A DNA stretch of 64,000 nucleotides from Bin80 sp965208025 (GTDB lineage: Bacteria > Bacteroidota > Rhodothermia > Rhodothermales > Bin80). The notes below the pieces were generated by a model that was given only the letters and a program-made list of their open reading frames with translations, was not told the origin of the DNA and ran no database searches. The stretch lies in assembly GCA_965208025.1 (NCBI GenBank), contig OZ242302.1, positions 1,612,001 through 1,676,000 on the forward strand, written 5' to 3'. Both the position numbers and the translations under genes were made by a program. Below, piece by piece: positions 8,383-17,071 of the stretch. Numbering within the stretch: position 1 is the first letter of the stretch; every line of letters begins with the position of its first letter.

Positions 8383-9924
8383 ATGCCTACGAAACGAATT
8401 AAGATGAGAGAGATCAAACGTATTTTAGCCCTTCATTTTGTGGACAAGCTGTCCAACCGAGGGATTGCTCGGTGGGTCGGGATCAGTCGTGCTTCGGTCG
8501 CGCGTCTTCTTGAGCGTGCAAAGCGCGCGCAGTTGATGTGGCCATTACCTGAGGACATAACCGATGCAAAGTTGGAGGCAATGCTCTACCCTCCAACGAC
8601 AGGAGATGCGTCGGTAGCGCGTCTGGTCCCGAACTGGGTTGAAGTTCGGAGAGAATTGGCACAACACCGATCGCTCACCCTTCATCAAGTGTGGACGGAG
8701 TACATTGAGGAGCATCCAACGGGCTATCAGTATAGTCGGTTTGCAGAGTTATGTCGTAACTGGCGCTCCACGCAGGTAGATCCTGTGATGCGCCTAACGC
8801 ACAAAGCAGGCGAGCGATTATTTGTGGATTACTCGGGGAAGAAACCCACCGTTACGGATCCAGACGGTGAGGTTCGGGAGGTGGAACTGTTTGTGGCCGT
8901 ACTGGGGGCATCTGGGTATCTATATGCGGAAGCGACGCAGTCACAGAAGGTCGCGGATTTCTGCGGATCAATTCGTCGGACCTTTGAGTTTTTCGGAGGC
9001 GTTCCGAAAGTGCTTGTTCCAGACAATCTAAAATCCGCGGTGATCAAATTCCGTACGGACGACACGCCGATTCTGAACGAATCTTTTCATGATTTGGCAG
9101 AACAGTACAATGTGCAAGTATTTCCTGCACGTCCCAGAAAACCCAGAGATAAAGCGAAGGCAGAAGGCGGAGTTCTCTTGTTGCAGAGAAAAGTTTTGGG
9201 TGCGCTGCGAAACGTAACCTTTCACAGTCTTGCGGAACTCAATGAAGCGATTTTGGAGCAGGTTCAGGAACTCAATCAAACTCCGTTCCAGAAGCATAAT
9301 ACAACGCGTGCACGCCTGTTTGAAGAGATGGATCAACCGATGCTACGTCCATTCCCCCAAGAGCCTTATGAATTTGCGGTCTGGATCCACAACCGGAAGG
9401 TCTCCTTTCATTACCATATTCAAATGGACAGACACCATTACAGCGTACCGTATACCTACCTGAATCAGCAAGTGAGTGCACGCGTGACTGCAAAGACGGT
9501 GGAGATTTTTCATGGCGAGACCCGAATCGCATCTCACCTACGGGAGAGCGCGAAGCAGAAGTATACGACCGTTGAACAGCATATGCCGAAAAACCACCAA
9601 GACGATGAATCGTGGCCACCGTCGCGATTGGTGAATTGGGCCAAACAGATCGGTCCTTCAACCACCGCACTGATTGAAGAAATTTTTGCGCGAGCGTTCG
9701 TTCCCGCACAGGTGTTTCGGCGCTGCATGGGAATTCTTAAACTGGGACGTGAATTTGGCAATTCCGTTCTGGAACAGGCCTGTGAACATGCCTTGAATCA
9801 GGACCGATTGACGACGGCGGCGGTGAAGAAACTGGCCAAACGAATCGCGGACGAATCTCAGCAATCCCCGTCTCCAATTGAACACAAAAATATTCGGGGC
9901 GCAGACTATTATTCATCTAACTAA
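8383..9924 (+). CDS. istA: IS21-family transposase IstA
   Basis: 513 aa from the ATG at 8383, which follows GAGGAA at a suitable distance; the longer reading from 8299 adds 28 non-family residues. The N-terminus has a helix-turn-helix (REIKRILALHFVDKLSNRGIARWVGISRASVARLLE). The integrase core shows the DDE residues: FVDYSGKKPTV (first Asp), VLVPDNLKSAV (second Asp) and DKAKAEGGVLLLQR (Glu). The C-terminal beta segment VSFHYHIQMDRHHYSVPY is typical of IstA. It is followed 9 bp later by istB. The gene is intact. Confidence 0.95.
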   Translation: MPTKRIKMREIKRILALHFVDKLSNRGIARWVGISRASVARLLERAKRAQLMWPLPEDITDAKLEAMLYPPTTGDASVARLVPNWVEVRRELAQHRSLTLHQVWTEYIEEHPTGYQYSRFAELCRNWRSTQVDPVMRLTHKAGERLFVDYSGKKPTVTDPDGEVREVELFVAVLGASGYLYAEATQSQKVADFCGSIRRTFEFFGGVPKVLVPDNLKSAVIKFRTDDTPILNESFHDLAEQYNVQVFPARPRKPRDKAKAEGGVLLLQRKVLGALRNVTFHSLAELNEAILEQVQELNQTPFQKHNTTRARLFEEMDQPMLRPFPQEPYEFAVWIHNRKVSFHYHIQMDRHHYSVPYTYLNQQVSARVTAKTVEIFHGETRIASHLRESAKQKYTTVEQHMPKNHQDDESWPPSRLVNWAKQIGPSTTALIEEIFARAFVPAQVFRRCMGILKLGREFGNSVLEQACEHALNQDRLTTAAVKKLAKRIADESQQSPSPIEHKNIRGADYYSSN

Positions 9925-9933
9925 CGAAACTCT

Positions 9934-10692
9934 ATGCTCTTACACCCAACCCTCTTGAAACTTGAACAGATGCGGCTCAACGGCATGGCCGCCGCCCTAC
10001 GGGATCAACTGGATACCCCAGATATAGACACCATGCCGTTCATGGATCGTTTGGGGCTCATGGTCGACCACGAAGAGGCGGTCCGGGGAGACCGACGATT
10101 AGCCCGTCGGTTACACACCGCAAAACTGCGTCTTCAGGCCAACATGGCGAATCTGGACTACAGCGCGTCTCGTGGACTGGATAAGCGTCTCATGCTCCAT
10201 CTATCGAGCTGTCCGTGGATTCGCCGTCAGCAAAATGTCATCATTACGGGGCCTACCGGAGTTGGGAAAAGCTATGTTGCTTGTGCACTGGCACATAAGG
10301 CGTGTCTGGAAAACTTCAATACGCGCTATTACCGACTCTCCCGACTCTTAGAAACCCTGCAAACCGCGCGCGAGGAAGGCGGTTTCTTGAAAGCATTGAA
10401 ACAGCTTGCTCGTATGGATGTATTGGTATTGGATGACTGGGGACTCCATCAGATTGCTGCGCATCCTCAACGAGACCTTATGGAACTACTGGATGATCGC
10501 TACACCGTACGGTCTACCATTGTGACGAGTCAGTATCCCTTGGAAAAATGGTATGAGACCATGGAAGACCCTACCCTGGCAGATGCAATCCTGGATCGAC
10601 TGGTCAACAGTGCACATAAAATTGAACTGACGGGAGAGTCCATGCGCAAAGTGCAAGGTCAACAAGAATTGAAGAACGAATCCATCTCGTAA
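9934..10692 (+). CDS. istB: IS21-family helper ATPase IstB
   Basis: 252 aa AAA+ ATPase related to DnaC. The Walker A GPTGVGKSY lies at about residues 106-114 and the Walker B VLVLDDWGL at about 163-171. It contains the N-terminal IstB segment (LLKLEQMRLNGMAAALRDQ). IstB stimulates and targets IstA transposition. It starts 9 bp after istA and is probably co-transcribed. It is intact and clearly different from the second istB at 62 kb (different Walker loops and termini), so the two elements are separate IS21 types. Confidence 0.95.
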   Translation: MLLHPTLLKLEQMRLNGMAAALRDQLDTPDIDTMPFMDRLGLMVDHEEAVRGDRRLARRLHTAKLRLQANMANLDYSASRGLDKRLMLHLSSCPWIRRQQNVIITGPTGVGKSYVACALAHKACLENFNTRYYRLSRLLETLQTAREEGGFLKALKQLARMDVLVLDDWGLHQIAAHPQRDLMELLDDRYTVRSTIVTSQYPLEKWYETMEDPTLADAILDRLVNSAHKIELTGESMRKVQGQQELKNESIS

Positions 10693-10740
10693 TGCAACCC
10701 GTCTTGCATACATACTTTGCACGACTTCGCCGACCGAATG

Positions 10741-10771
10741 GGTGGCTCACATCGTTCGTATTCGGTGGCTC
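10741..10771 (-). repeat. right inverted repeat of IS21 element
   Basis: Reverse complement begins GAGCCACCGAATACGA and ends GTGAGCCACC, matching the left end with three mismatches. It lies 48 bp after the istB stop. Confidence 0.88.
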
Positions 10772-10772
10772 T

Positions 10773-11246
10773 TTTGTTTGGAATACTCAGAATAATATAC
10801 AAATTATAAGGTTATTTCAGCTACTAACCCTACATAGTGCCTAAATTGAGTTCGCATTAAAGAGGCACAAATTTCAATTTTGATTTATTCCTATCAAAGT
10901 GACCTTGAATAGATGGTGATTAATGATCCCACTAATTACTATAATGTCTCTGGATTGCAACCAGAATCAATCAATTCATCAATGAAATCTTGTAGGATGC
11001 AACAGGTATGCAGGCTCTGGAATTAACTAAATCAAACCCCAATTCTACGTAATTATTCCTTGATTACCAAGATGAACAGACAACCGATGACTTTGTATTT
11101 GGGTATCTATGGGAACAAACTGTGAGTTACCTTACTCTCGATTGGAATTGAGAAATCCTGTCATCAATAGTTCCCATCTTCTCATAGTATGTCTTTATTG
11201 GGGGTGTACGGTCAGTTATTCTTTGTACTTAGTAGATCTGAGCATG
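10773..11246. other. gene-free stretch right of the IS element
   Basis: About 470 AT-rich bases with no ORF of recognisable family and no strong hairpin. It leads into the remnant TonB-domain gene end, so it may be decayed sequence from the same rearrangement. Confidence 0.45.
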
Positions 11247-11360
11247 TGCGATGAAGAGGCACTCCGTGCGGTCCAACACGCTCGGTTTTCACCAGATCAA
11301 GTAAACGGAGTGCCCGTGAATGTGATCACCTCCATCACCTTTATCTTCACACTGAGTTGA
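11247..11360 (+). pseudogene. 3' remnant of a TonB-domain lipoprotein gene
   Basis: This 114-bp stretch matches the last 114 bp of the lipoprotein gene at 7344-7457 at a constant offset of 3903 with 7 mismatches and no indels, ending at the same TGA. It encodes CDEEALRAVQHARFSPDQ and the same closing TSITFIFTLS. Upstream of 11247 the similarity stops abruptly; the open frame continues to 11109 but encodes unrelated residues without a signal peptide. So this is the 3' scar of a duplicated gene, not a functional TonB. Its position beside the IS21 element suggests rearrangement. Confidence 0.8.
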
Positions 11361-11450
11361 AATCAGCCATATCCCTCTTGATCTTGACTCGGAACCCAGC
11401 GGGCATGATGAGTGGGTTAGAATGTTGATCGTGTACCATGCAAATTGAAC

Positions 11451-12155
11451 TCAAGGTTGTTGATCCAGTCGATGGATTCTGTCAACTCCAGCTTCTGAAC
11501 CAATGATCACCTCGGTGACCAGATCAATAAATAGCCCATGATCCAATACCCCTGGCATCTCTAAGAGCTTATGACTGAGTTTTTTTGGTTGAGAGATTGG
11601 AGAAAACTCTGCATCAATGACCCAGAATCCCTGATCAGTCACAACTGGACCATCTTTTCGCTCTCCCATTCGTATAGATGCAACGGCGTTCATGGCTTTA
11701 AGCGAGCGTAAAATTACAGGAGCCGCTCTGGGAATGACCTCAATCGGTACGGGAGACTTGGTGCCAAGCTTTTTAACCAGTTTAGAGGGATCCACCAGAA
11801 CAATGAACCTATCTGCTTGGCTCGCAACAAGCTTTTCACATGAATGTGCTGCCCCTCGCCCCTTAATGAGATTCAGATCTGGACTGACTTCATCAGCACC
11901 ATCAAATGCAATATCTATGCACTGATGGATGTCATCAAAGGAGCACAGAGGAATCCCATGTTTACGAGCCTCAATCTCGGCTGAACTGGATGTCGGAATA
12001 CCACGGATTCGTAAATGCTCTTTACGAATCCTTTTCCCAATAGCAGAGATTGCATAGGCGGTTGTTGACCCGGTGCCAAGACCGATTACCATTCCATCTT
12101 CAATGTGACGGGCAGCCTCCTCACCTGCCCGTCTCTTGGCTCTATTCTGATCCAT
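11451..12155 (-). CDS. rpiA: ribose-5-phosphate isomerase A
   Basis: 234 aa, normal RpiA length. It interconverts ribose-5-phosphate and ribulose-5-phosphate in the pentose phosphate pathway. Motifs are GLGTGSTTAYAI at about residues 25-36, the substrate loop DGADEVSPDLNLIKGRGAAHSCEK around 85-110 and KLGTKSPVPIEVIP. The ATG overlaps the stop of the upstream permease gene (TAATG), so it is translationally coupled as the third gene of the permease operon, an unusual partnership. Confidence 0.95.
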   Translation of the reverse strand: MDQNRAKRRAGEEAARHIEDGMVIGLGTGSTTAYAISAIGKRIRKEHLRIRGIPTSSSAEIEARKHGIPLCSFDDIHQCIDIAFDGADEVSPDLNLIKGRGAAHSCEKLVASQADRFIVLVDPSKLVKKLGTKSPVPIEVIPRAAPVILRSLKAMNAVASIRMGERKDGPVVTDQGFWVIDAEFSPISQPKKLSHKLLEMPGVLDHGLFIDLVTEVIIGSEAGVDRIHRLDQQP

Positions 12156-13381
12156 TATTCGTGACGTAGAGACTCGATTGGATCAAGGCTTGCCGCTTTG
12201 TATGCGGGATACACACCAAATGTCATCGCAATGGCCGTTACGCCAAGCACTGCACCAATTGCCCATGTCCATGGAAACACGAAAGATACATCAAAAAACC
12301 GACCAACTATATTCCCACCAAGAACGCCAATCAGGATCCCAGCAAGTCCTCCGATTTGACAAAGTATGATGGACTCATACAGAAATTGACTCAGTACATC
12401 TCGGCGGCGCGCTCCGACCGCCTTACGGACTCCAATTTCCCGAGTACGCTCGGCAACAGAAACCAGCATAATATTCATCACGCCAATACCCGCTGATAGA
12501 AGGGTAATCAAACCAATGACAGCACCTCCCACCTTGACTTGGCCAGTAAAGCCGGTGATTTGTTGTAAAAAGGATTCGGAACTACGAACTTCAAAATTAT
12601 TCTCCTCACCAGGTTGAACATCCCGGATCACACGTAATATTCCAATTGCCTCCTCCATTGCCTCCTCAATCATTTCCATCGATCGTGTCTCTACTTTGAT
12701 TTCAATGTTTCGGAGGGCTGCGCTGTGGGACTGGATCATGTTCGTGATCGGAACCAGCGCAATCAGATCTACATTATTGCCGAACACATCTCCCATTTCT
12801 GCCAGAACCCCAACGACCTGATATCGATTCCCCCCAACGATCATAGGTTTTCCGACGGGGTTGATATTTGGAAAAAGCCTCTCGGCAACATCATGTCCGA
12901 TCACGACCACATCCCGTCCCAGTTCAACATCCAGTTCCGTCATATTCCGCCCAAGCTCAATATCAAATCCGTTGGTGCCTGGCCAGAATTCATTCACACC
13001 ATAGTAATTGACGACATTTTCGGTCTTGCGATCTCCGTACCGAGCTTCTACCGGCCTTGATACCTCCATCTGAGGGCTAATGGCAGAGGGAATGGTTGCT
13101 CTTTCGGCATATTGAACCATATCATCATATGTGAGATTTCGACGGGCGCGAACTCGAGCACCCGACTGATTAAACCCATCCGTCCGGTTGATGGTGAAAG
13201 TGGTTGCCCCAAAAGATTCAACTGTATCTACAAGCTTGGTCTCCATGACCTGCACAGCAGTTACGGCTACAATGATTGCAAAAACGCCGATCACAATGCC
13301 TAATAGCGTGAGCGTTGAACGGAGCTTGTGGTTACGGATAATCTCCCATGCGAGCCGTATGAATTCGGTGTTGATCATCAA
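12155..13381 (-). CDS. ABC transporter permease (MacB/FtsX type)
   Basis: 408 aa. An N-terminal helix (about residues 20-43, LTLLGIVIGVFAIIVAVTAV), a large periplasmic MacB_PCD domain (about 45-275), then three C-terminal helices (VGGAVIGLITLLSAGIGVMNIMLVS; IGGLAGILIGVLGG; WAIGAVLGVTAIAMTFGVY) with the FtsX signature ERTREIGVRKAVGARRRDVLSQFLYE. Such permeases move lipoproteins, peptides or macrolides using an ATPase. No ATPase gene is adjacent. It overlaps the upstream permease by 4 bp (ATGA) and rpiA by 1 bp. Confidence 0.9.
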   Translation of the reverse strand: MMINTEFIRLAWEIIRNHKLRSTLTLLGIVIGVFAIIVAVTAVQVMETKLVDTVESFGATTFTINRTDGFNQSGARVRARRNLTYDDMVQYAERATIPSAISPQMEVSRPVEARYGDRKTENVVNYYGVNEFWPGTNGFDIELGRNMTELDVELGRDVVVIGHDVAERLFPNINPVGKPMIVGGNRYQVVGVLAEMGDVFGNNVDLIALVPITNMIQSHSAALRNIEIKVETRSMEMIEEAMEEAIGILRVIRDVQPGEENNFEVRSSESFLQQITGFTGQVKVGGAVIGLITLLSAGIGVMNIMLVSVAERTREIGVRKAVGARRRDVLSQFLYESIILCQIGGLAGILIGVLGGNIVGRFFDVSFVFPWTWAIGAVLGVTAIAMTFGVYPAYKAASLDPIESLRHE

Positions 13382-14607
13382 CTGTAACGTAAGGCATCAA
13401 TTGGATTCATCCGCGCAGCATTCCATGCAGGTACAACACCAAAGATCACTCCTACTCCCACGCAGATTCCAAAGGCGAGAATAACAGTTCCAATCGCAAA
13501 TGACGCAGGAACAAACTGATTCACAATTGCGGTCACGCCCAATGAAAGCAGAACACCAACGAGACCTGCAGCAATGCATACCAGAACGGCCTCAATTAAA
13601 AATTGTGATAGTACCGCACGACGGCTGGCACCCACTGCTTTTCGAACACCAATTTCGCGAGTTCGCTCCTTCACCGTTACAAACATGATATTCATTACAC
13701 CGATCCCTCCAACAACGAGTGCCAACCCAGTCAAAAATATGCCAATTGTGTATACAACAGCTTTGATCCCAGCCAATTGCTCCCGAAAAGCTTCGGTTTT
13801 ATTGATTGAAAAGTTATCTTCTTCCATTGCATCCAGACCACGCGCGGAGCGGACGATTCCTGTTAGTTCTTCTTCAAGCAACGGGAGAGAATTCTGCGAC
13901 TGTGCATTCACTTTGATTGTCACGCTTCGAAAACGTCCAAAGTGACGTTCAAATGTGCGGAGGGGGATCTGAGCCTGTTCATCAAAAGAAAACATTCCAA
14001 AAAATTTACCCTGCTCTTCAAGGACCCCAATCACCTCAAACCTTTTCCCCCCGATCCGAATAGACTTCCCGAGCGGTTGCTCAGTAGGAAACAGAGATTC
14101 ACTGACTGCATGACCAATCACGACTACATTGCGTCCTACCAAATTATCAAGTTCATTGTACCAGCGTCCTGCCGTAAGCTTTACATCGTCAATACGTGCG
14201 ATCTCTGGTGTAGATGCTTGAATGAATACACCACCCAGTGCCCGATCACGGTAACGAATTGGACGGCCCGTCTGTGCCAAAGGAGCAATGGCAACTGCAT
14301 ACTCGGAACGTTCACGTATATACTCGGCTAAACCTGCACGCAAATCTGGGCGAGACAACTGACGCCTCCATTCATTGGGTTCGGTAAACCAACTGGTTTT
14401 CTGAACATAAACTGCATTGGTCCCCAACATCGCCAAGGAACGATCCATTGCGTTCTCCAAGCCATTAATGATCGTGATCATCGCCGTCACAGTCACGATG
14501 CCGATAATGATCCCCAGCATTGTCAGCCCACTGCGCATACGATTTGTATTCAGGGAACGCAGAGCAATATTGAAGCTTTCCCAAGTTTCTACCAGAAAAC
14601 GAATCAA
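13378..14607 (-). CDS. ABC transporter permease (MacB/FtsX type)
   Basis: 409 aa, a paralogue of the following permease with the same layout: helix 1 (MLGIIIGIVTVTAMITII), a MacB-type periplasmic domain with the repeated feature GRNVVVIGHAVSESLFP, and three C-terminal helices around ERTREIGVRKAVGASRRAVLSQFLIE. The pair probably forms a heterodimer, since the genes overlap by ATGA and are adjacent. Transcription starts in the 170-bp gap shared with the divergent DUF5989 gene. Confidence 0.9.
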   Translation of the reverse strand: MIRFLVETWESFNIALRSLNTNRMRSGLTMLGIIIGIVTVTAMITIINGLENAMDRSLAMLGTNAVYVQKTSWFTEPNEWRRQLSRPDLRAGLAEYIRERSEYAVAIAPLAQTGRPIRYRDRALGGVFIQASTPEIARIDDVKLTAGRWYNELDNLVGRNVVVIGHAVSESLFPTEQPLGKSIRIGGKRFEVIGVLEEQGKFFGMFSFDEQAQIPLRTFERHFGRFRSVTIKVNAQSQNSLPLLEEELTGIVRSARGLDAMEEDNFSINKTEAFREQLAGIKAVVYTIGIFLTGLALVVGGIGVMNIMFVTVKERTREIGVRKAVGASRRAVLSQFLIEAVLVCIAAGLVGVLLSLGVTAIVNQFVPASFAIGTVILAFGICVGVGVIFGVVPAWNAARMNPIDALRYS

Positions 14608-14778
14608 AGCAATTACCTCACCAAGAGTTACTCCTTGTGAGTACGCAGTAGCATGAATCGGGTTGCGAATAAGAGCATGAATTGGGAATTGGACACAGGT
14701 ATGAAGGATAAATAGTTATGGACACTTGAAGCTTTCTTTGCGTAAAAGGGGCAGTTATTGTTTAGCTTTACGTTGGTT

Positions 14779-14937
14779 ATGAGTAAGTTGGGAATTGCTT
14801 TTGAATTCTTACGCTTTTTGCAGGCACGTAAGAAATACTGGCTGACACCCATTGTGGTGGTTCTGCTACTGTTGAGTCTCCTGATTGTTTTGACGCAAGG
14901 ATCTGCTCTGGCTCCGTTTATCTACTCCATATTCTAA
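14779..14937 (+). CDS. DUF5989-like small membrane protein
   Basis: A 52-aa ORF: MSKLGIAFEFLRFLQARKK, then YWLTPIVVVLLLLSLLIVL and a short tail GSALAPFIYSIF. A soluble N-terminal amphipathic part (FEFLRFLQARKKYWL) followed by one helix is the layout of the DUF5989 family, whose members are about 50 aa. Its role is unknown; family members often sit beside carbamoyltransferase/SxtJ-like genes, which are absent here. It lies about 57 bp before parA and is divergent from the permease operon. Too short for most gene callers but with convincing coding character. Confidence 0.75.
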   Translation: MSKLGIAFEFLRFLQARKKYWLTPIVVVLLLLSLLIVLTQGSALAPFIYSIF

Positions 14938-14993
14938 TTACTGCCTGTTACTTCATCTAATCACGTACCAGAGACCGAACCTTCAATTGAGTA

Positions 14994-15779
14994 ATGGGTC
15001 AGATCATCGCAATTGCGAACCAGAAGGGGGGAGTGGGAAAGACCACGACCTCTGCGAATCTCTCGGCTTCCCTTGCGGTGCTTGAGCGGCGGACGTTGTT
15101 GGTGGACATGGATCCCCAAGGAAACTGTAGTTCTAGCCTTGGTATCAATGTAAATGAGATCAAACACTCCATGTATGATGTACTACTTGACAAGGTTTCA
15201 CCAGAAGACATCATTAGTACCTCAGACGAAATCCCTACTCTTGACTTGCTTCCCGCCAATATCAATCTCGTGGGAGCAGAGATTGAACTGATCAGTGTCC
15301 GTGACCGCGAACGACTCTTGAAACGCATCTTGACGGATCTGTCCGACCACTACGATTATACGATTATTGACTGCCCTCCCTCATTAGGAATTCTGACGGT
15401 GAATGCACTGACCGCCTCGCACAGCGTCATTATCCCGGTTCAGGTAGAATATTTTGCCCTTGAGGGACTTGGTCTACTACTCAATACGATTAAAATAATA
15501 CGTGGGGGGCTCAACCCCGATCTCCAGGTAGCAGGTGTGCTCCTTACAATGTTTGATTCTCGTCTACGACTTTCTCGTCATGTAGCTGCCGAAGTGAAGA
15601 GTTATTTTGGCGATCAGGTCTTCAAAACAATCATTCGGCGGAATGTAACCATCGCAGAGGCTCCAAGCTTTGGAAAACCTGTACTCCTCCACAGCGCAAC
15701 CAGCACCGGTGCACGTAATTATCTCTCACTGGCAAGGGAGGTGATCTCGCGTTCTGCTTCCCCCACTTCCAAATCCTAA
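14994..15779 (+). CDS. parA: chromosome partitioning ATPase ParA/Soj
   Basis: 261 aa. Deviant Walker A KGGVGKTTTSANL at about residues 10-22, the switch region VDMDPQGNCSSSLGI around 38-52 and DCPPSLGILTVNAL near 125-138 define the ParA/MinD ATPase family. The length fits chromosomal Soj. It works with ParB bound at parS to segregate origins. It is separated from parB by 407 bp, whereas these genes are usually adjacent or overlapping, so they may be expressed from separate promoters here. Confidence 0.95.
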   Translation: MGQIIAIANQKGGVGKTTTSANLSASLAVLERRTLLVDMDPQGNCSSSLGINVNEIKHSMYDVLLDKVSPEDIISTSDEIPTLDLLPANINLVGAEIELISVRDRERLLKRILTDLSDHYDYTIIDCPPSLGILTVNALTASHSVIIPVQVEYFALEGLGLLLNTIKIIRGGLNPDLQVAGVLLTMFDSRLRLSRHVAAEVKSYFGDQVFKTIIRRNVTIAEAPSFGKPVLLHSATSTGARNYLSLAREVISRSASPTSKS

Positions 15780-16186
15780 AATATTCCAGGCCATCATGAC
15801 AGATGGCTACTTCGAAAATCCCAATCCAATCGTATAAAATTCATCCGATTGAACATGATTGTGAATTTAATGAGAGAAAATTACAACGCAAAGTGATGAT
15901 GTGCCCCATCATTCATGAATTTCCATACTCCCATTCATTAGACGGATCATTAAAATTATAACCCTCAAATGAAGAAAGATGGAAGGGAGCGCCAAGCACT
16001 CAATCATTTCATCAACGTCCGGTCAGCTAAATCATATCTTTTGTGCACCTCCCCCAGAGTGAACATCCTACCCTTGAATAAATATCTTTGAATGACTCAA
16101 GACCAAATCTTGTCAATATGCATGAATTATGCCACATTTCTCTGTATAACTTACTTTAGAGCATTCGTCTCAAATTCTGAACACCA
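15780..16186. other. long parA-parB intergenic region
   Basis: 407 AT-rich bases between parA and parB. I see no recognisable gene, no perfect parS palindrome and no strong intrinsic terminator. Short ORFs of up to about 40 codons exist but show no family features. It probably contains a promoter for parB. Confidence 0.5.
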
Positions 16187-17071
16187 ATGACTTCAAAGAG
16201 ACCTGCCCTTGGACGTGGACTGGATGCCTTACTTGGCACGGACGGACAACTTCGCTCTGCGGAGGATGCCCGTGCACTGGTCGGGGGGATTTTTGAACTT
16301 TCTGTCCGATCCATTCAGCCCAATCCATTCCAACCCAGAAAAGAGTTCAATCCTGACGCTTTACAAGCACTTGCTGACTCAATTGAACAATTAGGAATCA
16401 TACAGCCCATTACAGTCCGTGCTACCAAAGGCGATGAATTTGAACTGATCAGTGGAGAGAGACGTCTGCGAGCGGCAAAGCTCGTTGGGTTACAAGAAAT
16501 CCCCGCCTATATCCGACCTGCAAAGAACGCCCGAATGTTGGAGATGGCCTTGGTTGAAAATGTACAACGAGAAGAACTGAATCCAATTGAAGTTGCACTT
16601 GGCTATCAGAGGCTGGTAGATGAATATGGACTAACTCAGGACGAAGTTGCCAGGCGTGTTGGCAAGAAACGTTCCACCATCACAAATTTTATCCGACTGC
16701 TCCACCTGCCACCAAAAATTCAGGTCGGACTTCGAGAAGGAGTTGTGACACCTGGCCATGCACGTGCATTGCTCTCCTTGCCTGATGAACAAAGCAGAAA
16801 TCGAATATTCAAGGAGACCCAGCGTGAGCAACTCAGTGTACGTGAGGTTGAGAAACGTGTCAATCTGCTGTCAAAACAGAACAAGAAACCAAAAATATCT
16901 CATGTGAAGCCTGATGCACACCTCACACAGATTGAGAATCGTCTCAGAAAAATTCTCGGTACAAAGGTATGTATAAAGCGCGGGGCCAGAGGGCAAGGAC
17001 TGATGGAGATCCACTATTATTCCGATGATGATTTGACTCGAATTATCGGATTGTTTGATCATCCAGGTTGA
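16187..17071 (+). CDS. parB: chromosome partitioning protein ParB
   Basis: 294 aa. The N-terminal ParB/Srx CTPase domain shows NPFQPRKEFN at about residues 45-54, GIIQPITVR and the CTP-binding GERRLRAAKL near 92-101. ENVQREELNPIEVA leads into the helix-turn-helix (LTQDEVARRVGKKRSTITNFIRLL). The C-terminal dimerisation part is present (IENRLRKILGTKVCIKRG). Its stop overlaps the next gene by 4 bp. It spreads from parS sites and loads SMC; no parS is seen in the window. Confidence 0.95.
   Translation: MTSKRPALGRGLDALLGTDGQLRSAEDARALVGGIFELSVRSIQPNPFQPRKEFNPDALQALADSIEQLGIIQPITVRATKGDEFELISGERRLRAAKLVGLQEIPAYIRPAKNARMLEMALVENVQREELNPIEVALGYQRLVDEYGLTQDEVARRVGKKRSTITNFIRLLHLPPKIQVGLREGVVTPGHARALLSLPDEQSRNRIFKETQREQLSVREVEKRVNLLSKQNKKPKISHVKPDAHLTQIENRLRKILGTKVCIKRGARGQGLMEIHYYSDDDLTRIIGLFDHPG

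Larger units (their letters stand above)
8230..10772 (+). mobile_element. complete IS21-family insertion sequence
   Basis: About 2.54 kb bounded by inverted terminal repeats (8231-8261 and 10741-10771; 28 of 31 bases match, with weaker matching for about 10 more bases inward) and carrying istA and istB in the standard order. Each end contains the heptamer GAGCCAC twice, 23 bp apart, consistent with the multiple terminal repeats of IS21 elements. No target-site duplication is obvious beside the ends as placed. Both genes are intact, so the copy may be active. It lies between the PEGA gene and a broken TonB-domain gene fragment. Confidence 0.9.

Noticed and set aside
9272..9709. 145-aa minus-strand ORF inside istA
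   Set aside because: It lies antisense to a well-supported transposase gene and has no family features.
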